DNA of 64,000 nucleotides. Origin: Phorcus lineatus (Eukaryota; Mollusca; Gastropoda; Trochida; Trochidae). Numbering within the stretch: position 1 is the first letter of the stretch; every line of letters starts with the position of its first letter. This document shows positions 25,901-34,859 of the stretch, one piece after another. Below the pieces are notes generated by a model that was not told the origin of the DNA, made no database searches, and worked only from the letters and a program-made list of their open reading frames with translations. Both the position numbers and the translations under genes were made by a program. The stretch is taken from NCBI GenBank assembly GCA_921293015.1, contig OV121096.1:25741729-25805728 (forward strand), in the 5' to 3' direction.

Positions 25901-26173
25901 CTGGGTGGACTGAGTCTAATGTGGATGAAGTGCCTTGCCAAAGGACGAAATACAGTATGAGACCCTTCCATCTTTTCATATTTCAAATGTGATTCCTGTG
26001 ACGGGATTCGAAACCTGCATCCCTTGACGGACAGTCGAACGCTGTATTACTTCACAAATAGATCTAATGAAAAATGTACTTACCACTTTATAGAGAACAT
26101 CTTCATCTGACGTGACGACACTGCAAACAGAAGCTATAACAACGAGACAGATCCACCATTGTGGCAGGTGCAT
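1910..26173 (-). CDS. Gene A: secreted SVEP1-like sushi/HYR/ephrin-receptor-like mosaic protein, 12 visible exons, 3' part outside window
   Basis: Coding exons in transcript order: 26173-26084, 13722-13524, 13313-13164, 12612-12474, 10607-10483, 10135-9962, 7612-7436, 5657-5409, 4913-4695, 3427-3239, 2844-2365, 2071-1910. All introns are GT-AG and phases agree throughout. About 784 residues are visible: signal peptide (1-22), Cys segment (31-96), furin-site exon (97-146), HYR (147-234), sushi (235-292), sushi (293-351), HYR (352-434), sushi-like (435-507), sushi (508-570), four-Cys domain plus unknown region (571-730), ephrin-receptor-like repeat (731-784). Sushi and HYR domains are extracellular binding or adhesion modules, so a secreted or matrix role is inferred. 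The order resembles part of SVEP1-type proteins, but no vWA, EGF or pentraxin domain is seen here. The last exon ends in a phase-1 donor, so the gene should continue left of base 1. Confidence 0.85.
2365..2844 (-). CDS. Gene A exon 11: unnamed four-cysteine domain, RTKR site and unknown region
   Basis: Acceptor AATATTTTTAG, donor GTAAGT, phase 1 to 1, 160 residues. The first part has C-x26-C-x6-C-x8-C with hydrophobic spacing FIKILKNDPLF. The same pattern (x25, x6, x8) ends genes B and C. It is followed at once by KVRTKRD, a furin-type R-X-K-R site near residue 641. The remaining ~70 residues (EFQITFPYKDLG, FFKDLTGSIETLV) precede a short Cys-containing tail, CPKGTTPRFKTGSCG. I know no name for this region. 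Confidence 0.82.
3239..3427 (-). CDS. Gene A exon 10: sushi domain 4, orthologous in position to the last sushi of genes B and C
   Basis: Acceptor CATTTTTAG, donor GTGAGC, phase 1 to 1, 63 residues. It reads DCPKLRQPINGAISCDKW, GRMCTMHCHGDY, LYVCGMETGRWRP and QDCI. It aligns with genes B and C (CPKL-x-x-P-x-NG, C-x-x-W, G-x-x-C, VCG-x-x-G-x-W-x-P). It also sits just before the four-cysteine exon, as in both paralogues. Confidence 0.85.
3694..4141 (+). mobile_element. TTAA-target MITE, copy d (best preserved)
   Basis: Begins TTAAAGGGACACATAGTATG and ends CATACTCTGTGTCACTTTAA, giving short imperfect terminal inverted repeats bounded by TTAA. It lies in the intron between gene A exons 9 and 10. 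There is no coding capacity. TTAA targets suggest a piggyBac- or Kolobok-type source, which is inference. Confidence 0.7.
4695..4913 (-). CDS. Gene A exon 9: sushi-like domain 3
   Basis: Acceptor TGTATTTCAG, donor GTAGGT, phase 1 to 1, 73 residues. It reads KCKHPSEGNSINGD, YECPNG, FSCQVFCKANYPREG, ITCSRDSKSGK, W and PFCK. The frame fits a long sushi domain with an extra cysteine pair and a wide last loop. Confidence 0.8.
5409..5657 (-). CDS. Gene A exon 8: HYR domain 2
   Basis: Acceptor TCCTCAATAG, donor GTATAC, phase 1 to 1, 83 residues. Diagnostic HYR features are VSWKSPKVTDNSGSDVDV, FPLGRTIVTVKATDKS and IKCSFTVNVEG. The whole domain lies in one exon, unlike HYR 1. Confidence 0.88.
5658..7435. 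other. Gene A intron 7, with one hairpin element
   Basis: AT-rich; apart from the inverted repeat at 6629-6756, nothing is recognised. Confidence 0.5.
6629..6756. repeat. Hairpin repeat with duplicated loop
   Basis: Arms TTGATCCAATGATTTATC and GATAAATCATTGGATCAA extend inward through GGACATGTGATATTCAC. In the centre the unit CCTCGGCTTCGCCTCTGTG is present twice. It resembles a small palindromic MITE. Confidence 0.7.
7436..7612 (-). CDS. Gene A exon 7: sushi domain 2
   Basis: Acceptor CTCATTCAG, donor GTACTT, phase 1 to 1, 59 residues. It reads HCPSPPAIPNGYTDCP, then CAVKCNPGYVMSG, ILCNSTGTW and GQCK. It has six cysteines: the four sushi positions plus two more, as in selectin/SVEP-type CCPs. 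Confidence 0.88.
8721..8975 (+). mobile_element. TTAA-type MITE, copy e (internally deleted)
   Basis: Begins with CAGAGTATGTTGTTGGAGTC and ends CATTACTCTGTGTCACTTTT. It is shorter than copy d and lies in gene A intron 6. Confidence 0.65.
9070..9143. repeat. (ATC)n microsatellite
   Basis: A run of CATCAT/AAC triplets in gene A intron 6. The surrounding 8976-9961 is AT-rich with no feature recognised. Confidence 0.85.
9962..10135 (-). CDS. Gene A exon 6: sushi (CCP) domain 1
   Basis: Acceptor TATATTTCAG, donor GTGAGT, phase 1 to 1, 58 residues. Four cysteines in sushi spacing: RCPRP, VCTFSC with GFKMVG, MCLND with KW, and PKCE at the end. A one-exon symmetric sushi module is typical of shuffled extracellular proteins. 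Confidence 0.88.
10483..10607 (-). CDS. Gene A exon 5: second half of HYR domain 1
   Basis: Acceptor TTGTGTTTTAG, phase 2 to 1. It encodes FPEGKHYIYYRVKNKIG and AYCTISFVVE, the usual HYR tail (F-x-x-G, then Y-x-V, a Cys and alternating hydrophobics). The donor GTTGGT is weak, but it is the only choice that keeps the next sushi exon in frame. Confidence 0.75.
10741..10945. repeat. (ATT)n-rich microsatellite
   Basis: Long ATT/TTATTA tract with short variants (GTT, ATC) in gene A intron 4. Confidence 0.9.
10946..12473. other. Remainder of gene A intron 4
   Basis: AT-rich. No exon with usable splice sites and no repeat family recognised. Confidence 0.45.
12474..12612 (-). CDS. Gene A exon 4: first half of HYR domain 1
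   Basis: Acceptor TTACTTCTAG, donor GTAAGTT, phase 1 to 2, 47 residues. The pattern P-KIDCPVV followed by VTWATPFASD is the start of a HYR domain (Cys, then W-x-x-P). The domain is completed by the next exon; this is the only visible module of gene A split by an internal intron. Confidence 0.8.
13164..13313 (-). CDS. Gene A exon 3: linker with furin-type site and hydrophobic/basic segment
   Basis: Acceptor TCTTACCAG, donor GTAAGA, phase 1 to 1, 50 residues. It contains HHRNKR followed by W, a furin-type R-X-K-R motif at about residues 110-113, then GGG and a leucine-rich stretch ending LLCLLLCKKKP. It matches no domain I know. The open frame, symmetric phases and good splice sites support it as a real exon. 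Confidence 0.7.
13524..13722 (-). CDS. Gene A exon 2: four-cysteine N-terminal segment
   Basis: Acceptor TTTTTCACAG, donor GTATTT, phase 0 to 1, 66 residues. It joins exon 1 in frame. Four cysteines are present (CDLPAG, QCRHPA, VVCMF, YTCSQ), with a TYTCSQGGIWIQ stretch that recalls the end of a sushi domain. I do not recognise a standard domain with confidence; a degenerate sushi is the best guess. Confidence 0.75.
14595..14804. repeat. Left ~210 bp direct repeat flanking LINE fossil
   Basis: Starts TCAAAGACAATAC and ends GCGCCGTTTACAA. The same stretch with scattered substitutions recurs at 18325-18526. It directly abuts the poly-T (poly-A on the minus strand) end of the LINE. Confidence 0.8.
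14805..18324 (-). pseudogene. Degenerate non-LTR retrotransposon (L1/Tx1-like ORF2 fossil), 5' truncated
   Basis: Fragments on the minus strand follow ORF2 order. At 18124-17918 is the region before reverse transcriptase (LFSDPNVPSLS). At 17957-17664 is RT start (FITCLQKPNKPKQ, WRPITLLNTSYKI, NQKGFVPGRYI). At 17634-17389 are IDFEKAFDSVDRHF and the QGDPVSP box. At 17300-17286 is YFADD, the catalytic box, in a shifted frame. At 16200-15889 is the post-RT region (LTPMGRNVVLKSS), and at 15277-15068 the C-terminal CSFCKHLPESIIHLLCEC zinc motif. Frameshifts, a small deletion near 17950 and an inserted element at 16220-17012 show it is dead. The L1/Tx1 assignment rests on remembered motif style and is moderate. 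Confidence 0.82.
16220..17012. mobile_element. Non-autonomous DNA-transposon-like element packed with CCTAATTAGG palindromes
   Basis: Terminal inverted repeats are TACGGAAGCACCCTAGTGCC at the left and its near-complement at the right (GGCACTAGGATGCTTCCGTA). The flanks are CTCTCA at 16214-16219 and CTCTCA at 17013-17018, a 6 bp target duplication. The interior is a ~21 bp tandem array centred on CCTAATTAGG, with spacers such as AGATAGTTA and ACTTAGTA; about 23 copies are intact by hand count. There is no open frame. It splits the LINE coding region. Six-bp duplications and TAC ends recall the IS3EU group, but that is only a suggestion. Confidence 0.8.
18325..18526. repeat. Right ~202 bp direct repeat flanking LINE fossil
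   Basis: Partner of 14595-14804 in the same orientation. It begins exactly where LINE similarity stops on the 5' side of the element. Confidence 0.8.
18527..20742. other. Gene A intron 1 sequence without recognised features
   Basis: AT-rich. Short open frames, such as 19497-19177, lack recognisable motifs or splice context. Confidence 0.4.
20743..21906 (+). pseudogene. Mariner transposon fossil (D34D transposase pseudogene)
   Basis: Ends carry matching inverted sequence: GAAGTCAATAAGTTCA at the left and TGAACTTATTGACTG at the right. Inside, broken frames read FLTKEGVNATEIHKRM near 20920-20970, HWDPDTKQESML near 21305-21335, and an open stretch at 21492-21911. In that stretch LLPDNAPVHKG and PYGTDLASSDFNLF carry the last two catalytic aspartates, 34 residues apart, which is diagnostic of mariner. 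Several stops and the change of HDN to PDN show decay. It lies inside gene A intron 1 on the opposite strand. Confidence 0.88.
21907..25869. other. Gene A intron 1, AT-rich, no recognised feature
   Basis: Only short open frames without motifs. A duplicated phrase GATTATACTTTGAGAT occurs near 24425-24475. Confidence 0.4.
25870..26055 (-). mobile_element. tRNA-derived SINE with conserved central core
   Basis: Read on the minus strand there is a pol III B-box-like GGTTTCGAATCCC at 26015-26003. A core follows (CTTTGGCAAGGCACTTCATC and ACCCAGCTGTTAAGATGGGT) at about 25941-25885. Part of the core is shared with the SINE at 50625-50945. The head ends only ~30 bases inside intron 1 from the exon 1 donor. 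The 3' end is uncertain. Confidence 0.65.
26084..26173 (-). CDS. Gene A exon 1: signal peptide
   Basis: Starts at the ATG at 26173; the triplet just upstream is GTG. It encodes 30 residues: a short polar start, a hydrophobic core (WWICLVVIASVCSVV) and a likely cleavage after VVTS, then acidic residues. It ends at a GTAAGTA donor in phase 0. A CAG dinucleotide after a pyrimidine-containing stretch near 26220 could be the acceptor of an upstream noncoding exon, but this is weak. Confidence 0.8.
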
Positions 26174-26261
26174 CACAGGTGTTTGAAGTCACTCGGGTAG
26201 TGTCGTCGGTCTTCTACCTGGGCAAATGAATGGATGTATTATGTATACTTTGTCATGTAAT

Positions 26262-26960
26262 ATCCTATACAATCTCAAGTAATAGCATGTACATACTAAA
26301 GTAATATCCTGTACATACTAAAGTAATATCCTGTACATTCTCAAGTAACATCCTGTACATACTAAAGTAATATCATATACATACTAAAGTAATATCCTGT
26401 ACATTCTCAAGTAATATCCTGTACATACTCAAGTAATATCCTATACATTCTCAAGTAATATCCTTTAAATACTAAAGTAATATCCTCTACTAAAGTAATA
26501 TCGTGTTCATCAAAATGGCGTTTTGATTTTAAACATGTTGCGTACGTGTTTCATTCATAACATGTTGCTAAATGTGTTAAAATTGCTAAACAAATAATTT
26601 ATTAATTGATGTAAATCAAAAAATGTTTCAAATATAAACACATATAACACAAATATAAACTCATATTAAGTTATAAGTGTAAGAGATTAAGTATAAGAAA
26701 GCATGTGTACTCAAGTACATGTAATATCCAGTACATACTAAAGTAATATCCTGTTCATACTCAAGTAATATCCTTTAACGTACTCAAGTAATATCATATA
26801 CATACTAAAGTTATATCCTTTACATTCTTAAGTTATATCCTTTACATTCTTAAGTAATATCCTGTACATTCTCAAGTAACATCCTAATTTGCTCACGTAA
26901 TATTCTTTACAAACTCATTCAATATCCCTAACAAACATATGTAATATCCTATAATTACTA
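26262..26960. repeat. ~22 bp minisatellite upstream of gene A
   Basis: Unit AAAGTAATATCCTGTACATA with variants, in two blocks (about 26262-26510 and 26716-26960) separated by ~200 bases of non-repetitive AT-rich DNA. It begins ~90 bases upstream of the gene A start codon. Confidence 0.85.
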
Positions 26961-28333
26961 GAAACTGAGTCTATTCCTGTTCCTCCGTTTGTTACTTTTA
27001 AGATTTAGAATTATCAATTTTTAAAAAAACCCAAGAAATTACAAAAAACTACAATTGGGCCACATCAATACTTATCACTCTGAGATCATACCAAAATGAC
27101 ATCACCATTATTAAGATGTCAAAGATCTTAAAAGCACATCATATACACTTAGATAATGATCGTGGATATGATATAACTTATAGATATCAAGAACACAGAA
27201 ATGTCATAAGGCAAATTGAGTATTAATCTCAGCGAGATCACATCAATTTGACGTCATAATCGTCATGACGTCAAGCTTTTCAACGTATATTTTCATTTCT
27301 TTTCTATATGGTTTAAGAGCATTGTTTGAACTTTGTTTATGTCATTATTATTTGGATAACAAATCACTCTATCATTAGCTATTTTCGTACTTAACTTTCT
27401 TTTAAGACAGGACGTAAAGGTTGAAGTCATTTCAGATTGTACCAATGTAATCGAAGCTTGATTTATAGAGTGCAAAAGACAGCGTGAATATATAATTGCA
27501 CGTGAAAGGCTGTTCGGTTTTCAATATCAGTTGGTATATAAAAGTGAACTTGTTCAGGAAGTGAGTCATTCGAAATGATATGATACTAATAGACTTACGG
27601 GTGATTTGAATGGATTTCTTATATCACACAAAGGAAGAGCAACCTTGAGACTAGATAATTGTCGATAATTGTACATTAACATGTAATCATGTTGATATAG
27701 TAAACTAGTCTACATTATAAGTTGAAGTTTGACGATGTGAATTGACCACCAACAAGATTTTCGAGCTGACCATTTTTTATCGACAAATAAGATTCTTTAC
27801 AAGATTTTTTACCATACTTTTAGGAACGCTATACACGTGTTTGTCATGAAAACTGTTATCAAACTTACTTATAACAACATTGGTATGCGGGGTTAAGATG
27901 ACATGACGTCATGTTATTGAAATCACTTTAGCTTAACGTTAATGACGTCATTTGAGGTGTAAACACGAGTTTGATATCTTTCAAAGTTTTCAACATGTGT
28001 TTTCATTTTTCTGATTTCTCTTTTAATGTTGTCCTGAGCAAGGTGTTAGCGTTGCAGGTTGTTTTACCATACAATATTAAAGTATTATGACAACATGCGT
28101 TTAATCGGTTACTCAAAATTTACAAAACTCATTTTACCGTATTGATTTCTACACGGCAGTATTAATGTTATGAATTATGGAGAATTTCTAAAGCTGTCTA
28201 AAATAATACAGAAAAAAATTCAAACGACGAATAATTTAAACAAATATTATCAAAGATAGATAATTTACATGTTATATTTTAATGTACGCACGGGGTATCA
28301 TTATCATTATGAATAATGGTAGTGTATGAAATT
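26961..28333. other. Intergenic AT-rich sequence
   Basis: No gene or repeat family recognised between the minisatellite and the MITE at 28334. Confidence 0.4.
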
Positions 28334-29394
28334 TTAAAAGGGCACAGGTATGTTGTTGGGATCAAACATGTCAAACTTCTTAAATGGTTTTATTTGATCG
28401 AGAAGAAGTGGTTGTTACTGAAAATAAGATCTTCATGTCAAGGAATTCAGTATTGTGATGATAAACAGGTTAAAGTCGAGATTTGTGATCGAAAACCAGA
28501 CAATGGCGTGCGCAAAAGGTTCCAACATATTTTTAGAAACTTATTTACAGCTGGCAAACAACAGGTTGTTAATACGTAGTAGACCATTTAACATATATTC
28601 ACGCAGATGGGACACAGAAATTAGATTTCTTTACATTGATGTGGTCGATTTTAGGTTAAAATTTAAATATGTTTAAACTCAATTAGTGAATTCGAATCTC
28701 TGCTGAAAAATTATATGATTCAAATAGCAACTATCTTGATCTGAAATATGGAAGTCGTTTCAGTCAGATTTTACATAGTAGGGTTAAGCTTTGGTGCAGT
28801 GATCTGAACGCAGATAAAGTAAATAGACATATATAAAACACTCCTGCATGCGCCTGTGGGTTTCACAATGAAGATGTTGTACATTACCTGTTTACATGTG
28901 AGTCGTATATGGTTGCTAGAAATAATTCTTTTTTATATGCAAATGGCTGTAGTCTCCAATCAGTTATACGGATCACCTCAAGAAACTAATGCTTTCAATT
29001 TGCATCATGTCCCTTCACTAATACATCATTAAGACTAAACGAAATAAATGAAGTCAAACTGCAAAGATGAGCACTTCTTGTACATTTTAAAAAATTAATT
29101 TTTGTACTTAATTTCTATTGTGCTTTATATTGTCATATGTTGTGTCTAGTTCTTGTGTATTTATGTATCTGATGTATGTGCTGATGAGGCATTCACGAAA
29201 GCAGAGTTTTGCTTGTTTGCCGAACCAGATTCTTCTTGAATTAAATATGTTAAACCCCACATTTTTAAAAATCCTTTTTTGTTCTACATTTTAGAGATAT
29301 AGATGTAACGTTAGAAGGGCTATTTGAATTTTTTAAGAACATATGGTATTTGTGCCACATATAAAATTTATGAAACAAACTCTGGGTCACTTTA
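28334..29394 (+). mobile_element. TTAA-type MITE, copy f, interrupted by a LINE 3' fragment
   Basis: The left part resembles copy d (GTATGTTGTTGGGATCAAAC, GATCGAAAACCAGACAATGG, TTTAGAAACTTATTTACA). The right end is ACAAACTCTGGGTCACTTTA. The middle, about 28680-29260, is foreign: a decayed LINE C-terminus with CACGFHNEDVVHYLFTCESY (Cys-Cys-His-Cys) near 28850-28910 and a noncoding tail. Confidence 0.6.
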
Positions 29395-29919
29395 GTCACG
29401 AATTAACAATTTATTTTCTTATCAAAATTTAAAAGTTTGACTTTATTTTCAAATAGGTATATTTCCTGTGTTTGATCTAGCGAAATCTCATAAACGATAT
29501 AAAGTTTGACAGTGAATTCCTTTGCACATTGCAGGCTGATATCATCAAGCACATGAGTCACAACACCTTGACGTCAAATACTGATGACATCAGAATGTTA
29601 TGAGGTCATAGCATCGATGACGTCACAATGCATTGATCAGGCTATACTGCTAGTATTTTATCAGTGAGGTGTTTAGTGATATACATTTGTCATTGGAATA
29701 AATCAACATCAAATTGGAAGAGAAATACAATATCATTGATGATGTATATCAACACATTATGTATGTAAACAAGAGTTTAAAATAGTCCCCAGAGTTGCTG
29801 AGGAGAAAAATGTCAGGTGAAAATCAAATCTTAAACTTGCATATAATCATGAGTTTAAAATAAGTGTGATTAAATGTTCAGGCACAAATCTCTATAAAAT
29901 AACTATTGAGGATTTCATA

Positions 29920-30410
29920 TGCTCACATCCCACATGTCAATAACCAATCACTGAGGGTTCAATATGCTCTGACTCGCTCATGTCAAAAACCAATCACTCA
30001 GGGTTTCATATGATCACACCCGAACGTTACCAACCACTGAGGGTATCATATGCTCACACCCGGACCTGTCAGTAACCAATCACTGAGGTTTTGATGCTAA
30101 GATACGAATATGCAGATTAACAATTACTTTAGGTTTGATGCTTAGATACGAATATGCAGCTTAACAATATTCACGCAAGGTTTCATGTTAATATACGAAT
30201 ATGCAGCTTAACGATCAGTTTAAGTTTGATGCTCAGATAGGAATATGCAGCTGAACAGTCACTTTAGGTTTGATGTTCCGATAGGAATATGCAGCTTAAC
30301 AATCACTTTAAGTTTGATGTTCAGATAGGAAAATGCAGCTTAACAATCACTTTAGGTTTGGTATTCAGATAGGAAAATGCAGTTTAACAATAACTGTAGG
30401 CCTTACATGC
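29920..30410. repeat. Two adjoining 42-44 bp tandem repeats
   Basis: About 29920-30090 repeats a unit containing AACCAATCACTGAGGGTT and ATATGCTCACACCC. About 30090-30410 repeats a unit containing GATAGGAATATGCAGCTTAA and CAATCACTTTAGGTTTGATG. Confidence 0.8.
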
Positions 30411-31379
30411 TAAGATTTCAGGATGCAAGTTAACAATCACGGAATATTTGACAATCATAACTTCTCGTTACAAAGCTGATTTAGTACAGACAGTTTCAGG
30501 GAGTGGAGACGTAGCACATGACATTCAACAGGAAGTGATGAGAGTTATGCCCCTTTCTATTATTGGTAACCTTATTGTTATTAGAAGCAACTTATAATGT
30601 ATGTGAATTAAGACATGATCAACCGTCTATTGACACAATATGGTACATGGAAGTGGCATTCTTACATGTACTCACCTACCTATCTATTTATTATCCACTT
30701 TAGTAATTCAATACATAAATACAATAATCTATCTTCCTTAATACTTATCTTCCCACCCACCGACGGAAATATCTACCTAAATACCTACCTACTTCTCAAA
30801 TACTATGTATCTACACACGTATAATCAGATATGATATGAGTAACTGTAGTGGGAAGATAATCGGTTGTTTTAAGTTACTTATCATATTGTCAAGCATGAA
30901 ATATCTATTTTATTGATCCCTTCAAATTTCTTCCCCATTTATAATGAGTTAAATATACTGTCTTTCTATTCACTTGACGTCATTTAACAACGATAGGCGT
31001 CGAGGGATGATCATTGTATACCGTTTACGAGGTTTAGTTGTATTACTAAAACGTTTGACATGTCTATAAGAATATCATATGTATCTATCTGAATTGAATC
31101 CAATAAAATGGTAGTGGTAATTTTAGATACATTGTTATATTTTCCTTTTGAGAAAAACTGGATATTTGAAAAAAATGTACAACACACAATCCCCCTGTCT
31201 TTGAAATGAATTTCTTTTGCTAGATAAATCTTCTTTTTTTTTATCATATTCACAGCAAAAAAGTATGGTTTGAAACTTAGAAAAAGAAGAGTAGCAAACA
31301 AATTTTAATTAAAAGAACAATCATTTGGTAATTTGGAAGAGATGTTTTGTAGCGGTATGAGCACGAAAAGTGCATGAAA
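30411..31379. other. Intergenic AT-rich sequence
   Basis: No feature recognised; short frames only. Confidence 0.4.
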
Positions 31380-31860
31380 ACTACAGACATGGGTGTTTAA
31401 GTATCGTCAGTGCCATTGGGTAAACGCAGCTTAGATAAAGTGGATCACTGTTCCAGAATCACAAAACAAGAGTAACGTGTGCTGCCACCATGTGCCTGAA
31501 AAACTGCAGCCACTCCTCACTTCTTCCTCTTACCCCTAACCTGGTTCCTTTATTTACCATCGTTTTCCGCTGCTTTCCCTGAGGTCTTCCTTCTTTGTAC
31601 CCGACGGCCCATTATGTCCAAAACATGTTCGATTGGATTCAAATCAGGGGAAACATTGGTGGTCATGGATTTCGTGTCACAGCACTTCTAGCCAGATGTT
31701 GGTTTAAAGTATGTGAACGACGAGGTCGCACATTGTCGACCATGAAAGAGGGTCTTGTGATAAGACTATGGTCATCGAAATGTTGAGTAATTACAGGATC
31801 AAGAACCTCCTAAATGCAGCGAGCACCTGTGAGTGAACCATGTATAGTTGTTCCATGCAA
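31380..31860 (-). pseudogene. Tc1-like transposase fossil, C-terminal part
   Basis: On the minus strand, after the junction at 31860, broken frames read LHGTTIHGSLTGARC, VITQHFDDHSLITRPSFMVD and SPDLNPIEHVLDIMGRRVQ, the last near 31658-31599. These are typical of Tc1-family transposases. It continues the fragment at 36777-37330; a 4.9 kb element lies between them. Confidence 0.8.
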
Positions 31861-32079
31861 TCTGGGAATGATCACAATCTGCAGATTGTTCGCTCACAAT
31901 CTGCAGATTGTTCGAACAATCTAGGAATATTTTTCATTCCTAGATTGTTTAAACAATCTGCAGATTGTGAGACCTGAACAATCTGGGAATGATCACAATC
32001 TGGGAATTTGCTTGTTTGTAGAATATTTTGCATTGTAAAATGAGCTTATTTAGGTTTTTATTTTTGTTTATTAGATTGT

Positions 32080-33840
32080 GACAGGTTCATAGCTCGCCTT
32101 TATGTCAAATTGAGGGAGTATAGGGGTCGATTCCTAGATTGTGAAGGGCTAACATATTGTCGTTATGTCAAACTGTGAGGGTGTATGGGTCGATTCTCAG
32201 ATTGTGAAGGGCTTACAGCTCGCCTATATAACATACTGAGGGAGTATTGGGATCGATTCCTTGATTGTGAAGGGCTCACAGATCGCCTATGTGTCAACCT
32301 GAGGGAGTATAGGGGGTATAGGGATCTATTCTCGGATTGTGAAGGGCTCACAGCTCGCCTATATGTTAAACTGAGGTAGTATATAGATCGATTCCTAGAT
32401 TGTGTAGGCCTCATAGTTCACCTTTATTCAAACTTAGAGGGAGGGTATAGGAGTCGATTCTCAGATTATGAAGGGCTCACAGCTCGCCTTTATGTCAAAC
32501 TGAGGAGAAAAGGGGTCGATTCTCAGATTGTGAAGGGCTCACAGCTCGCCTTTATGTCAAACTGCGGGAGTATTCGGGTCGATTCCTAGATTGTGAATGG
32601 CTCTCAGCTCGTCATTTTGTCAAACGGAGAGGATAGAGGGGTCGATTCTCAGATTGTGAAGGGCTCACAGCTCGTCTTTATGTCAAACTGAGGAGAAGAG
32701 GGGTCGATACTCAGATTGTGAAGGGCTCATAGCTCGTCATTTTGTCAAACGGAGAGGGTAGAGGGGTCGATTCTCAGATTGTGAAGGGCTCACAGCTTGC
32801 CTTTATGTCAAACTGAGGAGATGAGGGGTCGATTCTCAGATTGTGAAGGGCTCACAGCTCGCCTTTATGTCAAACTGAGGAGAAGAGGGGTCGATTCTCA
32901 GATTGTGAAGGGCTCATAGCTCGCCTTTATGTCAAACTGCGGGAGTATTCGGGTCGATTCCTAGACTGTGAAGGGGTTACAGATCGTTATTTTGTCAAAC
33001 GGAGAGGATAGAGGGGTCGATTCTCAGATTGTGAAGGGCTCACAGCTCGGCTTTATGTCAAACTGCGGGAGTATTCGGGTCGATTCCTAGATTGTGAAGG
33101 GCTCTCAGCTCGTCATTTTGTCAAACGGAGAGGATAGAGGGGTCGATTCTCAGATTGTGAAGGGCTCACAGCTCGTCTTTATGTCAAACTGAGGAGAAGA
33201 GGGGTCGATACTCAGATTGTGAAGGGCTCAAAGCTCGTCATTTTGTCAAACGGAGAGGGTAGAGGGGTCGATTCTCAGATTGTGAAGGGCTCACAGCTTG
33301 CCTTTATGTCAAACTGAGGAGAAGAGGGGTCGATTCTCAGATTGTGAAGGGCTCACAGCTCGTCTTTATGTCAAACTGCGGGAGTAAATGGGTCTCTTTT
33401 CAGATTGTGAAGGGCTCACAGCTCTCATTTATTTGAACTGAGGGAGTATAGGAGTCGATTCCTAGATTGTTAAGCGCTCACAGCTCTCCTATATGTTAAA
33501 CTGAGGTAGTATGTGGATTGATTCCTACTTTGTGAAGGCCTCATAGCTCATCTTTATGTCAAACTGAGAATGTAAAGGAGTCGATTCTCAAATTGTGAAG
33601 GGGTTAAAGCCCACCTATATGTCAAACCGAGGGAGTATACGGGTCGATTCCTAGATTGTGAAGCTCTCATAGTTTGCCTTTTTTTCAAACTGGGAGGGTA
33701 TTGGAGCGCGTCTGTATGTCAAACTGAGGGAGTATAGGGGTCTATTCTAAGATTGTGAAGGGCTCAGATATCGCCATTATGTGAAACTGAGGGAGTATAG
33801 GAGTCGATTCCTAGATTGTGAAGGGCATTGCGCTTGTCTT
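32080..33840 (+). repeat. Left array of ~62 bp satellite unit
   Basis: Unit core GGGTCGATTCTCAGATTGTG then AAGGGCTCACAGCTCGCC and TTTATGTCAAACTGAG. There are roughly 28 copies with higher-order alternation of GAGGAGAAGAG- and GCGGGAGTATTC-type spacers. Long open frames here (for example 32414-32163) are by-products of the period. Confidence 0.9.
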
Positions 33841-34859
33841 TGTTTGTTGATTTCGCTTGTATGGGGTTCAATTCACATATTGTGAATATGTGGAGGTAGA
33901 AAACTAAATTTGTATGTCGATTCTGCGATTTTAGATTTTCATTAATCATAGTTTGCAGTGACCCGTATAACACTGTCTGGAGGGTGTTACTATTTATGTA
34001 GAAGTAAGAATTAGTTCTTATATGTGTAAAAAGTTTGCGTATGGAAATCAATAAATAACAATTCATTATGAAAAGTAAACTTATTATCTGAAAAGTTAAT
34101 TACACTGAAATTTAATTCTTCACTCTCGCTTATTCAACTTAAGTTAGGTTAACTGAGCATAATTATACTATCTGTATCATCACAAAACACTAATCTCCTT
34201 TGGTATGAATTACTTGCATAGACACTTACACTTACAGGGTACAATGAAGGAAATAGTCTCGTGATGCTAAAAAGAGTTTCAAACATCAAAGACAACAAAT
34301 TCTGATTCTTATATTTATTGTTCATTATGGAAACTTGATAACTGTTACCTTTTCCCCTAATTGTCTTCCTGGATCGTGAGATTGAAAGTTTTTTATACGA
34401 AAGATGCAAAAATCGGAAAGTTACTTAATCTTTTGAGTTTGTATATAAACAGCTTTTAAATATATGAATTTATAAAATTTATAATACTCGAACAGTTAGC
34501 ATTTTGTGTTGTCGTGAATAATGAGCCCAGATGTCTAGCTGGGTCTGCTTATCAAAGCAACGTGTCACTGTGTCGCGTCACTACTCAGACATGCGCGTAA
34601 ATTTGCGTACAATCACATTAACTTCCTCTCTATAATTTGATGTTTATCATGGGGCAAATACTTATGCAATAATGAATTGTCTGGAGTAAAATGTTTAATT
34701 GCTCTTCGGTCACACTATGGTCAACATTTTGACACATATTTTTCTTTAACGTTTTTAATAGTTTCCGTTATATCGGTTTGTGAATTTCACAAAGAAATGT
34801 TTTATTTGATTTATTTGTTATCTGTTCATGATTCAATATTGTAAGAAAAAATAAAATAA

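Noticed and set aside
32163-32414. Repetitive SPSQSRNRS-like open frame
   Set aside because: It is a by-product of the 62 bp satellite array; the opposite strand is also open and no splice or start context exists.
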